A stretch of DNA of 64,000 nucleotides. Source: Bifiguratus adelaidae (Eukaryota; Mucoromycota; Endogonomycetes; Endogonales). A model generated the notes under the pieces. It saw nothing but the letters and a program-made list of their open reading frames with translations, did not search any database and had not been told where the DNA came from. Position numbers and translations under genes: made by a program. Numbering within the stretch: the stretch's first letter is position 1; each line of letters starts with the position of its first letter. Shown here piece after piece: positions 41,624 through 51,778 of this stretch. The stretch is taken from NCBI GenBank assembly GCA_002261195.1, contig MVBO01000026.1, positions 29,843-93,842 on the forward strand, in the 5' to 3' direction.

Positions 41624-42949
41624 ATGCCCAGCTGGAGTCCTGAGGAGGTGGAACTCCTGGAACGTTGCGTACTAGCGAACAAGACATGGCATCAAATATC
41701 CCAAGAGATCTATGCGGCATTCGGTGTACATCGAAAGCCAGAAGCTTGCAGAATTCGCCATCACCGCAATCGCAGACCCAAAGGTGAATGGGGTGGGGAC
41801 CAGCTGACCATTCTCCGAAGATTGCTTGTCTTACCCGAAGCGCAACAGCTTAAAAAGAACTATTATCTGGGGCTTAAAAATCTTGGAGGAGCAGCCCTTC
41901 GAAACCTGACTTGGCAGCAGATTGAAGATCAAATTGCCGAAATTCGAAATTTTGCATCAGAATCCACTTACAGTCCTACGAATTCGCTTCGAGACAATGC
42001 AAAGCAATCGGAGCGGCCAATGATTGAGGGCGCAGGGCGCTTGATCGAGCTCAGACAGGATAGAAGTCATTCCGGTTTGGGAATGGCCGGTATAGTTCCA
42101 CTTCGACCTCCACAACCACCGTCTCCCAGATCACAAGATATATATGAACCTTCTGCACAGCTAAGTTCAATTTATTCAGATGTTGACGCGACAATGTCTG
42201 GTCACGTCACATCAGCATCGCACACATCTTCTTCCGCATCATCCGAGTCCCCACAACTTGCGACTAATTCTCATGGCTTAAATCCCTCATATATGCCACC
42301 GATTCAGCAAGATCTCGCCATGACAGACCCGGCTCACCTTAGTTATCAAGATTCTCAATACATATACGAATTTGGCAGCAGTCATTTGAGCCACTCTCCT
42401 CCATCTATGCACCAGCATCGTCAACCCTCATCTCATCCCGCGTTCCATCCATCGTATCAAGGCCCACAACACAACAGGTCTATATTGCATCCCATCTATG
42501 GTGCAGATACTACGTCTGTACAACCATTGCCATCCCGTAGGTGTTCGCAAACGTGGACTCAGCAACGCGCTGAGGCACGCGCATATAACATGCCGGGTCT
42601 CATTCCTGCTAATAACGATCGAGATGATGGTTCGCATACTCAAGCGACGCAATTACCTTTACCAGGTTCTGTGGAGTCTCAATACCCGCATTCTGCCTCA
42701 CACCCGCACACACCGCCAGCAGCATCACATCCGTCTATATACACTTCGCAGTCTTCACCTGTGGTTCCTGGCATGCAGCGCTATCATCCTTTCGCTGAAC
42801 AAAATTCACAAACTTCGTGTCACACACCGCCACATCCGGACGCCTATACATGGGCTGTGCCGCCGGAGGGTAGTCGTGGAACAGACATTTCAGGATTTGG
42901 GAGCTTCCCTGCACCTTCATTTTCCCCGCAAAGGTCACGTGACCGTTAG
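41624..42949 (+). CDS. Myb/SANT-like DNA-binding protein
   Basis: Intronless gene, 441 residues, starting MPSWSPEEVELLERCV. The first 50 residues form a single Myb/SANT-like helix bundle (WSPEEVELLERCVLANKTW, HQISQEIYAAFGVHRKPEAC, RIRHHRNRR), with the first Trp and the spacing of a Myb repeat. A second helical segment follows (LTILRRLLVLPEAQQL, LTWQQIEDQIAEIRNFAS). The rest is low-complexity, rich in Ser, Pro, His and Gln, typical of fungal transcription factor activation regions. No exact family known to me. The frame is open upstream to 41549 but without an ATG. Confidence 0.7.
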   Translation: MPSWSPEEVELLERCVLANKTWHQISQEIYAAFGVHRKPEACRIRHHRNRRPKGEWGGDQLTILRRLLVLPEAQQLKKNYYLGLKNLGGAALRNLTWQQIEDQIAEIRNFASESTYSPTNSLRDNAKQSERPMIEGAGRLIELRQDRSHSGLGMAGIVPLRPPQPPSPRSQDIYEPSAQLSSIYSDVDATMSGHVTSASHTSSSASSESPQLATNSHGLNPSYMPPIQQDLAMTDPAHLSYQDSQYIYEFGSSHLSHSPPSMHQHRQPSSHPAFHPSYQGPQHNRSILHPIYGADTTSVQPLPSRRCSQTWTQQRAEARAYNMPGLIPANNDRDDGSHTQATQLPLPGSVESQYPHSASHPHTPPAASHPSIYTSQSSPVVPGMQRYHPFAEQNSQTSCHTPPHPDAYTWAVPPEGSRGTDISGFGSFPAPSFSPQRSRDR

Positions 42950-43296
42950 TGACGTTTTCACTAAGACATGGGTTTTGGCTATATCCAGCATAGATCGATG
43001 CTGACGTTGCTATCCTCATACAAAACCTGAAACTGCAGCGCTTTCTGAATTCTTACGAGGCCATTGTACGGTTCTCCAGGGCGCAGATGATATCCCGCCA
43101 ATTGCATATATTTCGCTCAATGTTGTAAGTCTAACTGTACGAGTCTTGTTGCTTTGTTGTTAAGTAGGGGGGGGGACCCTTGTACTTTATGTGCCTTGAT
43201 TTCATTGCTTTCTGTTTTGACCTTCGACTTGGGAAACTGTCTTGTTAGTGTCTACTCTGAAGGAATGATTCGTTATTCTTTCATATTCTACATGCC
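42950..43296. other. intergenic between convergent genes, contains a long G homopolymer
   Basis: About 350 bases holding the 3' ends of the Myb-like and GH105 genes. A run of nine G near 43168 is the longest homopolymer I noticed here. No gene is apparent. Confidence 0.45.
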
Positions 43297-44585
43297 CTAA
43301 TACAATCTCCTCAATTCCTCTACCAGACACATGATGGCCATGGCTTGGCCATAGGGCATGCTCGTTATTTGGATCTGCTTGTACTCATCTAAACTATCAA
43401 AGACAGGGGTGCCAAAGGAGGTCTGTTGCAGCTCTCCGTCAGCATCAATATGATTAATGACGCCTTTGACCGCTCGATCTGCACATGCTTGGAACCTTGC
43501 TCGTTCTTCAGCCGGAATATAGTGCTTTCGTAGAGCTTTGAGGATTCCAAAGGCAAAGCCTGCGGTTGCACTGGCTTCCAGATAAGAATTGTCGCCGAGA
43601 TCGTCGATAAGGGTGTGCCACAGCCCTGTCGATTTATCTTGATGTGCTTCTAAAGCTCGGATTTGCGCAAGGAATGTTTGAATGAGGTGTGTCCGAAAGT
43701 GATCGCCTTCAAGCAGATTGAGCAGCTCAATGATTTCGGGGATGACAATGGTGATCCAACTATTGCCTCTGGCCCACAATGCCTTGGCGTAATTATGGCC
43801 GCCATTTTCGAAGCACCAGCCGTGGTAGAAGAGCCCGGTGCGCGTATCTTTAAGGTATTGGAAGTGTATGAGGAACTGGTATTTGGCCACTTCAATATAT
43901 TCGGCACGGTTGAGAAGCTTGCCTATCTTTGCAAGTGGCAGTACTGTCATCATCAATGTATCGTCCCACAGCTGCTGTGTGTTTGGTGAGGCATAGGTAA
44001 TGTGTTGAAATCCCCCGAACTGCAGGTTACGAGGTCAATCTCCTTCGTACAAGATCACGGTACAGACGGCAACTCACCTCTGTGCGAGGAAGGTCATACA
44101 TGACGTAGTCAGCCCAAGCTTCAAGATGTGGGAGATACGTTTGATCGCCAGTTTTCTCGTACACGTAAGCTAACGTGAGGAGCGCCGCCATGGTGTTGAT
44201 ATTCTTGTTCCTTGGAGGATCGGCGAACCGTCCTCGGAACCATGATTTTATGATTTCGAGTGTCTTTTCGTTGCCGGTCAACTCGTAATATCGCCAAAGG
44301 CCGTACAGACCCACGCCGTGAGTCCATTCTGCGAAGGAAAGATGCGATCAGTAGAAGTGTAGAATAAAGCTCAGTTGGAGACAAAGCCACAGCAAACCGT
44401 ATTACACGTACCCCAGTCATTCCATCCTTTGGTGTCGACGACTGATCCGTCGGCAAGCTCCAACAGAAAAGCACCACCGTTGTCGGTGATATTCACCAAA
44501 TATCGGTCAACCTTTGAACAAGCTCGTGAAGCTGATCTCGGTACGCAGCGGCTTTGAGAGCACTCTCAGATGGTTTGGCAGACAT
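43297..44585 (-). CDS. unsaturated rhamnogalacturonyl hydrolase, glycoside hydrolase family 105
   Basis: Removes unsaturated uronic acid from pectin fragments made by rhamnogalacturonan lyases. The ATG at 44585 (MSAKPSESALKAAAYRD) runs to QLHELVQ, then the family pattern continues one base out of frame: KVDRYLVNITDNGGAFLLEL, ADGSVVDTKGWNDW. After introns come EWTHGVGLYGLWRYYELTGN, NINTMAALLTLAYVYEKTGD, FGGFQHITYASPNTQQLWDD, TLMMTVLPLAKIGKLL, FYHGWCFENGGHNYAKALWA, RGNSWITIVIPEII and YLEASATAGFAFGILKAL. The frame slip is at a short A run (about 44513-44515). No signal peptide, so an intracellular enzyme acting after uptake is likely. About 370 residues. The adjacent transporter gene, same strand, supports such a role. 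Confidence 0.88.
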
Positions 44586-45024
44586 ATGTAATCACGGGTA
44601 TACCAAGCTTAAGGTTGGTCTTATACTTTTCTCAGGCGTGGTCGGGAATGCGACTTCTTCAACCCCGCTCTTTTCTTAATATGTCAATACTGACTATTAT
44701 GGAGCGCTCGAGCGGCCGGAAGCGCCTCTCGCCGAAGGTTCGATATTGTTTGTTTGCTCTTGCGCAATAAGGTGTGGCTTTGAAATTCATACTTCATGTT
44801 CGAGTATCGAGCAATCAATTCAAGTTGTATCCAAAGTCTTTCAGGTCAATTGCATTTCAATGTATGGTGGGCTAATGAGTGATAAACGGAGGTCACGGCG
44901 GAACGAAGATTTTATCATTGAGCCCTGTTGATGGATATCACACATTATTGTAATATGACAAGGACCTCAAATACACTCGATTACGATTCAACTGAGCTGG
45001 AGAGAAGGAGGAACATGTACATTT
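44586..45024. promoter_or_regulatory. intergenic region between MFS transporter and GH105 genes
   Basis: About 440 bases upstream of GH105 and downstream of the transporter. It must hold the GH105 promoter. AT-rich parts and several short frames, none convincing as a gene. Confidence 0.4.
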
Positions 45025-46754
45025 TCAGTAAATATATACAAAGTACGGATTCTGAACATCCGTCAAATCTTCGAAAGAGTGGGTAAGCTTGTGCTCGCTC
45101 TCGCCCATGGATGCCAGAAGTGCGGCTTTCTTGGCGTTTTGACGCTTGAGGTACCATCGAAGGAAGGCCAAGATGAAAAGTAAGATGATATAACAGACAA
45201 GATGCGCAGCAAAACCCTTAAAGTATCGAGGAGCATCATTGGCTTGAAAAACCTGAGGTCCGATGGCATTTCCGGTGGCCCAAAGAACGAAATTCAGAGC
45301 GACGGCAGCTGACTTCTTGGTTTGACCTCCAACATTGCGACTAAGCAAAGATAGATCGAGGGTAGACGTTGCCCAGAATGAGAGGGCGAGATAGTAACTG
45401 CAGAGGAGACCGGCTTTGGTAGCAAGATTGTGATTTTCGACAGCCATCAGTACGATCGTGCCTACTATGCTTGGAATCACATAGATGCCCATGATGAGGA
45501 CGGTATTGCCAAATCGTTTAGTAAGCCATGCTGAGGATAATAAGACAATGATGATGTAAGCGCCCAAGACCATGGCTAGTAGTTGAGTTTGCAACACTGT
45601 GAAACCAAGACCTGTAATGATGATATTGGCGAAAGCGCCGAGGCCGCTGTAAGCAGGAGATGTCGTAAATCACTGTTCATTAAACATCCTTCCAAGTTTA
45701 CCTAGTAGGTAGGGTAGTTAAGAAAGAGACCAAGCCATAGCACCAAACTTGAGGATCCTTGAAAGCCTCGATGGCTTGATCCTTTCGAAACTGTCTATTC
45801 TGTAGACCCGTTTGGTTGGCGCGAACGCGCTCAACCATCAATCGCTTGTCTTCTTCTGAGAAACACTTGGCACGCATAGGGGAATCGGGCATGAAAATGC
45901 CAACTATAATGCCAAATAGAATACTGAATAATCCACTGAGAGTGGCAAAGTGGGTCAACGCAAGTTCAGTGACATTGGTAGGCTACCTACTAGGCCAAAA
46001 ACAAGGCTTGCCATGACTTTAGAGGACTGTGGGTGATGTTTGTGAAAGCATAGGCGAGAACGCCGCCTACGATTTGCTGTCCACCGTTCATCATATACCA
46101 GATGGATACGGTTAAGGCTTGCTCCTCTCGCCTATACCACATCGCGGAGAGCACGACAAAGATGGGCTGGCAAGTGGCCTCAAAAATCCCAAGCAAGGTT
46201 CGCACGGTGACGAGGCCGGCAAAGTTTCTGCAGGCAGCATGGCAGCAAAGGACTGTGCCCCAGGCGACGATGTTGAAGGAGAGGAATTTGGCGATGGGGA
46301 CGCGCTGGATGGTCCAATTGATGGGGTATTCCATGATCAAGATTGCAATGTAGATGCACGTTGTCAACCAAGCGTACTGTTGCCTCAAGCGTGAGTCATT
46401 ATCTCCAAGGCGTTGGTAAAGCGCGACATTTACCTGTTGTCCAACCAGTCCTGTGTCGTTTTGAATCCCCATGATGGAAGAGAAGGCCAGGGTTCCCTTG
46501 TCGATGGCTTGCAAGAAGTATGTGCAAGTCATGAAAACGAGGACACGCCTGTCAATCATCCGCTTTAGACGCCTATTCGTAGCTTCATCAATCTCGACAA
46601 TTTCAGTCGTTGTGTACTTTGCAACTTCGGGATCGATACGGTCGTAGTCCATCGTGCTCTTCTGATCGTCCGCGACCTCTTCCATATGGACGACATCATG
46701 CGCTTCCTTCTCGGGTATACCCGTCGGCTCCGTTGTCATAGGTGTGGAAGCCAT
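45025..46754 (-). CDS. MFS transporter, anion:cation symporter (allantoate permease DAL5-like) family
   Basis: Twelve-helix plasma membrane carrier. From MASTPMTTEPTGIPEKE, a cytoplasmic N-terminus with EIDEATNRRLKRMIDRRVLV leads to TM1 (FMTCTYFLQAIDKGTLAFSS), the ACS signature region YAWLTTCIYIAILIMEYPIN, RTLLGIFEATCQPIFVVLSA, MWYRREEQ, MNGGQQIVGGVLAYAF, a central loop FMPDSPMRAKCFSEEDKRLM, and the second half (SGLGAFANIIITGLGFTVLQ, NVGGQTKKSAAVALNFVLW, GNAIGPQVF). Introns at about 46385-46435 and 45650-45705 are clear. The join at 45936-46007 is not: the frame meets a stop after SWQALFL with only a poor GTTTTT donor. About 520 residues. Substrate unknown; pairing with GH105 suggests uronate or a pectin fragment. 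Confidence 0.88.
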
Positions 46755-47399
46755 AACAATAGGATTTTAGGTCGAGAAACAATGGTAAACAGATTCCCTA
46801 TTATATACTATCCATCCCCGCACTCCCCGCAAACCGATCTTTGGTTCGGTATCCAATTATGGCGAATGTTCTCCTTTTGGTCTCAATGCCGAGGGAGGAG
46901 AAATTAAATGGCACACGCGCGTCGGCTCATGTGGAAATGCCCGCAGAGCTGTGAGGAAGCGCGCAGAATATTCGCGTCGTGCCCTAAACATGGCACTTCT
47001 TACACTTTTGGAGATACCCGTCGGAGGATTTGTGCATTTATTTTCGTGACATGGCTCCCCTTTCCCAGAGCGGCGTGGTCCGATGGCGCCCGTAGCGGGC
47101 TCACGCGCACCAAGGTTGTTTGCCACGTGGAACGAATTGCGCATTTGACGTTGGAGTGGGATCAACATTGTGTATAACAGCCATTCACATATGACAAATC
47201 TCACATCCGTCTTGGAACGGCGTGTTTGCGAAGATCACGTACTGTCCAGTAATGTCAGACCAGGTGTTTTTTTCCCGCAAAGTGTCCTCCCAACGATATA
47301 CATGCGCTCGTGCATATATGGAAAAAAAGCACGCATCAAGCTACGCGAGATGCCAATTGAAAATGCAGTCTTTTTAATGGTACAAAAAGTCCACTTGAT
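46755..47399. promoter_or_regulatory. MFS transporter promoter region with CCG-N3-CGG site
   Basis: A 645-base region upstream of the transporter. At 47090-47098 it contains CCG-TAG-CGG inside a slightly longer inverted repeat (GCCCG TAG CGGGC), the kind of everted triplet pair bound by Zn2Cys6 regulators. The surrounding sequence is more GC-rich than the rest of the spacer. Regulation by such a factor is inference. Confidence 0.4.
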
Positions 47400-48679
47400 T
47401 TAGAGGTCTACTTTGAATTTGAAAAAATCGTCTTCGAAATGGTGAACGCGTACGTAACCGTCCTCCCCACCAGATGCGAACCTGTGTATAAATGTTAGTG
47501 CGCCTATGAAGGAAGCAGAATATACATACCCTTTACAGTCGGGATGAACTGCTATGGTGTTGATGGGACCAAAGTGGCCCTTCACCCGTCCAAGTTCTTC
47601 AACGAGAATGCGGTGCCAGAAGCGGCATTCAAACTTGCCAGCTCTTTGGCTTGTAGTTGTTACGGACATGGCGTCTTGTCCTCCTCCAACGATGACGAAT
47701 TCGTGCGGTGAGGGTGTGAGAGCGGCAGAGTTGAGTGGTGTATCTGTCTCGTATTTCTTGAGGGTATCGAGGGTCTTGGCGTCAATGATTTGTGCGGTCT
47801 TGTCCTTGGATGATGTGATAAAGTACGTTCGATCTTCGGAGAACTGAATGTCGGTGATAAGTTCGTTGTGAGGACGAATAGAGTCTATCTTCTCTGCGGC
47901 CTATTGAGTTTTGTAAGTAACGCTCCTTGCTTTAAGGTCATAATAGTATGAGCGCTTACCTTCCAGTCCCACAAGCTGACGCTTCCATCTTCATGACCCA
48001 TGATGATATGCTTGTTAAGAGCGCTCCAGCCAGCAACGGTTGCTTTTGACCCTTCGCATGTCATGGTGACAACAGGCTCATCGGATTCTAGAAACGAGAG
48101 CAAATTAAATCACTGCAGGAGCAATCGCACTAAATCAATAAGCAGCGATACTTACGTTGTTCCTCCACACCGTGCACTTCCATGACCGTAACGGTACCCG
48201 GATAACCCATGCGTTGCTCAGTGACGCACAACACCATGCTATCATCTTCAGAAAATTGAACTCGCTTTACTGCTGTCTTAAACTCCCATGTCTTGAGGCA
48301 CTTTCCCGTGGGTATATGCCATAGCTTTGCCGTATTGTCGGCAGATCCTGTCACCAACAACGTCGTTTCGGCTAAAGAAAGTATTGGCTGTTACTGACAG
48401 TTCTCATAAGACAATCGGGCACTAAAACTCACAGTTACAGTCTACAGTCCATACTGAACCTTGGTGACCATTGTATGTACCAAGTCTCTCGCCATTATGA
48501 GAGTACCAGACGTTGACAACCTTGTCTTTTGAGGTGGTGAAAAGCAGATCGCCTTCGCGATTGTACTTGATCTGAGTAAGCGATCGCGTATGTCCTTGCA
48601 ACAAGATAGGACGCTACATGTAGTGAAGTAATGCGATCAGCTAACGCCACGATCTTCGTCCATGTCCTGAACCTACCAT
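47400..48679 (-). CDS. TIF34: translation initiation factor eIF3 subunit i (TIF34), WD40 protein
   Basis: Seven-bladed WD40 propeller subunit of eIF3. The ATG at 48679 is followed at once by a donor (ATG|GTAGGT); after the intron (48614-48676) the frame reads [20 protein letters not shown], then [152 protein letters not shown]. About 325-335 residues, the usual size. The first coding exon therefore holds only the start codon. Confidence 0.96.
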
Positions 48680-48843
48680 GATGACTCAGTAACCAACAAA
48701 GCCTCCGCGAGCAACTGCCCAAATTTTTATAGAGTTGTGACGTCAGCTAAATCAAGCAACAATGGTTGATATTTACAGGCGATGCATTGTCTAGCGCACC
48801 GACCATTGCCCATGCCTGAAGGATTACATGTCATTAAATAACA

Positions 48844-49188
48844 TCATCGCGACGTCGTTTCATTAAATGCTTTGGCCGCTTCTTGCAATTCGTTTTCGTG
48901 CTTTCTTTGTCGTTCCAATCGCAGATGTTCCCGGCGATCGACAATGCTCTGTCGCCTCCGAGATAGGAGTTCCAATAGGCTTTTGCCGTGCGATCTCGGA
49001 TTGTCACGTTCATAGAGAAAGTAAGCCATGGTTCCTACGGCGATGGAGAAGAGAATGTCTCCGGGCCTAACATTGTAGAGAAGATCGTTACTTGGTGAGC
49101 AAAGGGCAAATAAGCGAAGCTACGGCATCAGACGCGTGAGTCCTGCGTCCACTTACCGAGAGATGAGGTATTGGTACTTGACAGACAT
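48844..49188 (-). CDS. NCE101: NCE101-like small membrane protein
   Basis: Small single-helix protein of the NCE101 family, named for a proposed role in non-classical export in yeast. The start at 49188 reads MSVKYQYLISR; after an intron (about 49067-49155) comes PGDILFSIAVGTMAYFLYER, the helix-plus-YYLYER signature of the family, then DNPRSHGKSLLELLSRRRQS and a charged C-terminal helix (about 25 residues longer than in yeast) ending NETTSR. About 85 residues. Divergent from COX16 by 99 bases. Confidence 0.82.
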
Positions 49189-49287
49189 GTCGCGACCCAA
49201 GGTGCGGCAAATCAAGCCACTGGAATTTTGTGACAGAAGATTGACGTAGAGTGGGAGATATCGCGACCTCGGAGAATCATTCGCTTC

Positions 49288-49718
49288 ATGGCGGGCCACA
49301 TTTTCACTGCAAAGCCTTACAAACCGACGACATCCTCTGCCGTGTTCTCAGCCACGATCAAGCGTAAACCCTTTCTGTTTTTTGGGCTGCCATTCATCGT
49401 TACGATTGTGGCCGCTAGTTTCGGGCTCTCACAGCTCACCCAGACGCGATACGATCAACACGACCATAAAATACGAGCAGTAAGTTCTGTCAAGGTCTGT
49501 ATCAGCTTCGTTAATCAGTCTCTGTAGATGAGAAAGGAAGAAGCGCTGGGAATGGATAAGAACAGGCGCAAACTTAGTCTGCAGGAAGAATATTGGGTAA
49601 GTCGGCCGACGTCCAACAATATGTCCAGCTAATTAGACCATAGCGATTGCAAAAGAGTGCAGACACTGATAATTGGGAGCAAGTGAGGATCACTAGACCT
49701 CCCGGAGTGGAGCAGTAG
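49288..49718 (+). CDS. COX16: cytochrome c oxidase assembly protein COX16
   Basis: Inner mitochondrial membrane factor for Cox2 assembly. Reads MAGHIFTAKPYKPTTSSAVF, then the membrane helix FLFFGLPFIVTIVAASFGLS and QLTQTRYDQHDHKI. Two introns follow (49480-49527 and 49597-49641); exon 2 is MRKEEALGMDKNRRKLSLQE with EYW, exon 3 RLQKSADTDNWEQVRITRPP with GVEQ, matching the conserved EEYWRLQ and WEQxRxPRPPG pattern of COX16. About 112 residues, the normal length. Confidence 0.95.
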
Positions 49719-49840
49719 CTTCTTCGGTCCTTTTCCCAACCAAGTGTACATAACTGTATTTGAATTGAATCTCCACATTTTGCGTTTCCTCAAAAGTACT
49801 GTTCTATTGAACAAAAGACGGGAGGCGTCATCGACCCCAC

Positions 49841-50134
49841 ATGCAGGAGGATAGATTCCATGAGGCAGCCAAGAATGCTTCATCTTGGTATGATTCGTAT
49901 AGGTGACGGTCTAGTCATGAGACTGACGAATGTCCAAGGAATTCCCTGCTCGTTTGGGCGCGAAAGGAGCGAGGTCCATTCTACGATCCTCTGACACGCA
50001 TGTACCAGGTTGATTACAACTCCAAGTTATATTATGCGGGTTACACACCTGCTGCAGATAACGACGCTAATAAGGCCGATAGAAATGTAAGGCAAGAAGC
50101 AACGCATGGGAATCCATCAGAGTATCATTCATAG
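49841..50134 (+). CDS. short two-exon gene, 80-residue protein of unknown function
   Basis: Easy to miss because no single reading frame is long. Exon 1 (49841-49887) reads MQEDRFHEAAKNASS; a 51-base intron with good ends (GTATGA...CCAAG, 49888-49938) joins it in frame to SWNSLLVWARKERGPFYD and PLTRMYQVDYNSKLYYAGYT, ending NPSEYHS and stop at 50132-50134. The total coding length, 243 bases, is a whole number of codons. The middle is rich in aromatic residues and looks like a conserved small protein, perhaps organellar, but I do not recognise it. It follows COX16 on the same strand by 122 bases and converges with uL10. It could be a separate gene or, less likely, an alternative 3' part of the COX16 transcript. 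Confidence 0.55.
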
Positions 50135-50260
50135 AGGTCTGTAGTGTTCAGTTTGGGTAGCAATGTACATAGGAACGTACATGTGCGCATCAAAATGTAT
50201 ATAAAGTGCGGGTTGATCTCATATTTGTCGAAAATACAATACAAGCCAGAGCTACATTGC

Positions 50261-51462
50261 TTAATCGAACAAGTCAAAGTCAACATCCTCCTCTTCTTCT
50301 TCTTCCTCGACAGGAGCGGCAGCCTCGGCAGCAGGGGCATCACCACCAGCAGCGGCAGCGGGAGCGGCGGCAGCAAACTTGGAAGGATCAGCCAAGTACT
50401 CCTTGATCTAAAAACGCAACAAGTCAGTTGACTGTCTCGAGCACTGGAACACGGATTCGAAACCAAAATGATGAACCATCAGGAAAAAATTAGAGTGTTT
50501 TGTTGGATGCAGTCACTGTCGATGACTACTAATGACTTGGTTCATCACACGGTTCCCGACCACGTGTCCTAAAGCAGAAGTGAGAGCGAAATACTTACTT
50601 GCTCAGAGCCGGGGAAGGTGTAGTCAGTGGCAACAGAGACGGCCAAGAGGTTCTTGTAACCGTTGGCAATGGAGTGAGGAACAGAGGCAAGGGTGGGGTA
50701 ACCAATGGCCAAAGAAATAGCGGCGACGTTGGCAACTCCGGTCAAGTATTGTTTGACAAGAGTCTCATCGTCAACATCCAGGACCTCGGGAGAGAAGACA
50801 TTGCCTTCGTCATAGACTTGAACAACGCTCATACCGTAGGTGAAGGGGGAGATGTTCATCATGTTAAGGAGGGTAGCCTCAGAAGCACCGACCTTGTGGC
50901 CCTTGTGGATAAGGTGAACATCGTTAACAATTTCGATAGTACCCTTGGTAATCTTGGTGGGAATGCCGAGAGCTTGGAAGAAAGAAGTTTTACCAGGTTC
51001 CATACCGGTGTTACCAGCAGGAACACTGACATCCAAAGGAGCAAGAGCACCAGCCTTGGCGGGAGCAGCGACACGGTTCGAGGTGATAACATCACGAATC
51101 TCCTTGAGGTCATCATTGGTGAAAACGAACCCAATGTTACCCTTAACATGGGGCAACAACTTTTCAAACTCGGGGTTCTCGGCAACGAATCCCTTCAAAG
51201 CACGACGAACCATGGTGTTCTTTCCCATGAGCACAACACCGTGGCCACGAAGGGCAACACGGATTTGATGCATTTGGTTGGAACCGACATTGTCAACGTT
51301 GACAACGAAGATTGACTTGTAGTCGTCCAAAAGAGTCTTGAGCTAAAGTAATGCGAAGCAGGTTAATCCTTTGACTGAGATCCACCAACTGAAAAGCTCA
51401 AATCGTTAGCGTACCTTATCGAAGTAAGCTTCCTTCTTGACGCGAGAGTCTCCCTTTGACAT
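50261..51462 (-). CDS. RPP0: 60S acidic ribosomal protein P0 (uL10)
   Basis: Ribosomal stalk base protein that carries the P1/P2 dimers. A short first exon [16 protein letters not shown] (51462 down to about 51415) is followed by [67 protein letters not shown] and [20 protein letters not shown]. The last exon holds the Ala-rich hinge and the canonical acidic tail [13 protein letters not shown]. About 312 residues. Codon use is strongly biased, so the opposite strand is open, a shadow. Divergent from uL24 by 316 bases. Confidence 0.97.
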
Positions 51463-51778
51463 CCTGATTAGATCCTATACGTAGTGTTCAAGGGGTTCCG
51501 AATGGAGTTTAAAGATCCTCTAATATTGCGATAAGTTACAGGCAGCTCGTAGAGTATGTATGGCAACCACCCTTAGCCATATTGTAGAGCATGAATGGAT
51601 GGATGCACACACTTACCGATGGATTGATATGAAAGAGAGATTTCGAAAAGCGTCGCGGCTCATTTGATGGGTTATCTAAGCCACCCAATTTAATTCATTT
51701 CTGAGCAAGGTGTTCAAATTCTAGTGGAAAGACATCCTGCTTCCTCCTTTCTCATCACATTCACGTTTGGTTACTGAC
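51463..51778. promoter_or_regulatory. shared divergent promoter of two ribosomal protein genes (uL10 and uL24)
   Basis: A 316-base spacer between opposite-facing starts of two cytosolic ribosomal protein genes. It probably coordinates their expression. I did not find a sharply defined TATA box or repeated motif. Confidence 0.5.

Noticed and set aside
47041-47120. Possible tRNA in the GC-rich part of the MFS promoter
   Set aside because: A small GC-rich hairpin is present but no acceptor stem or TTCGA loop pairs with it.
50599-51315. 238-codon plus-strand frame over uL10
   Set aside because: Antisense shadow of a highly biased ribosomal protein gene.
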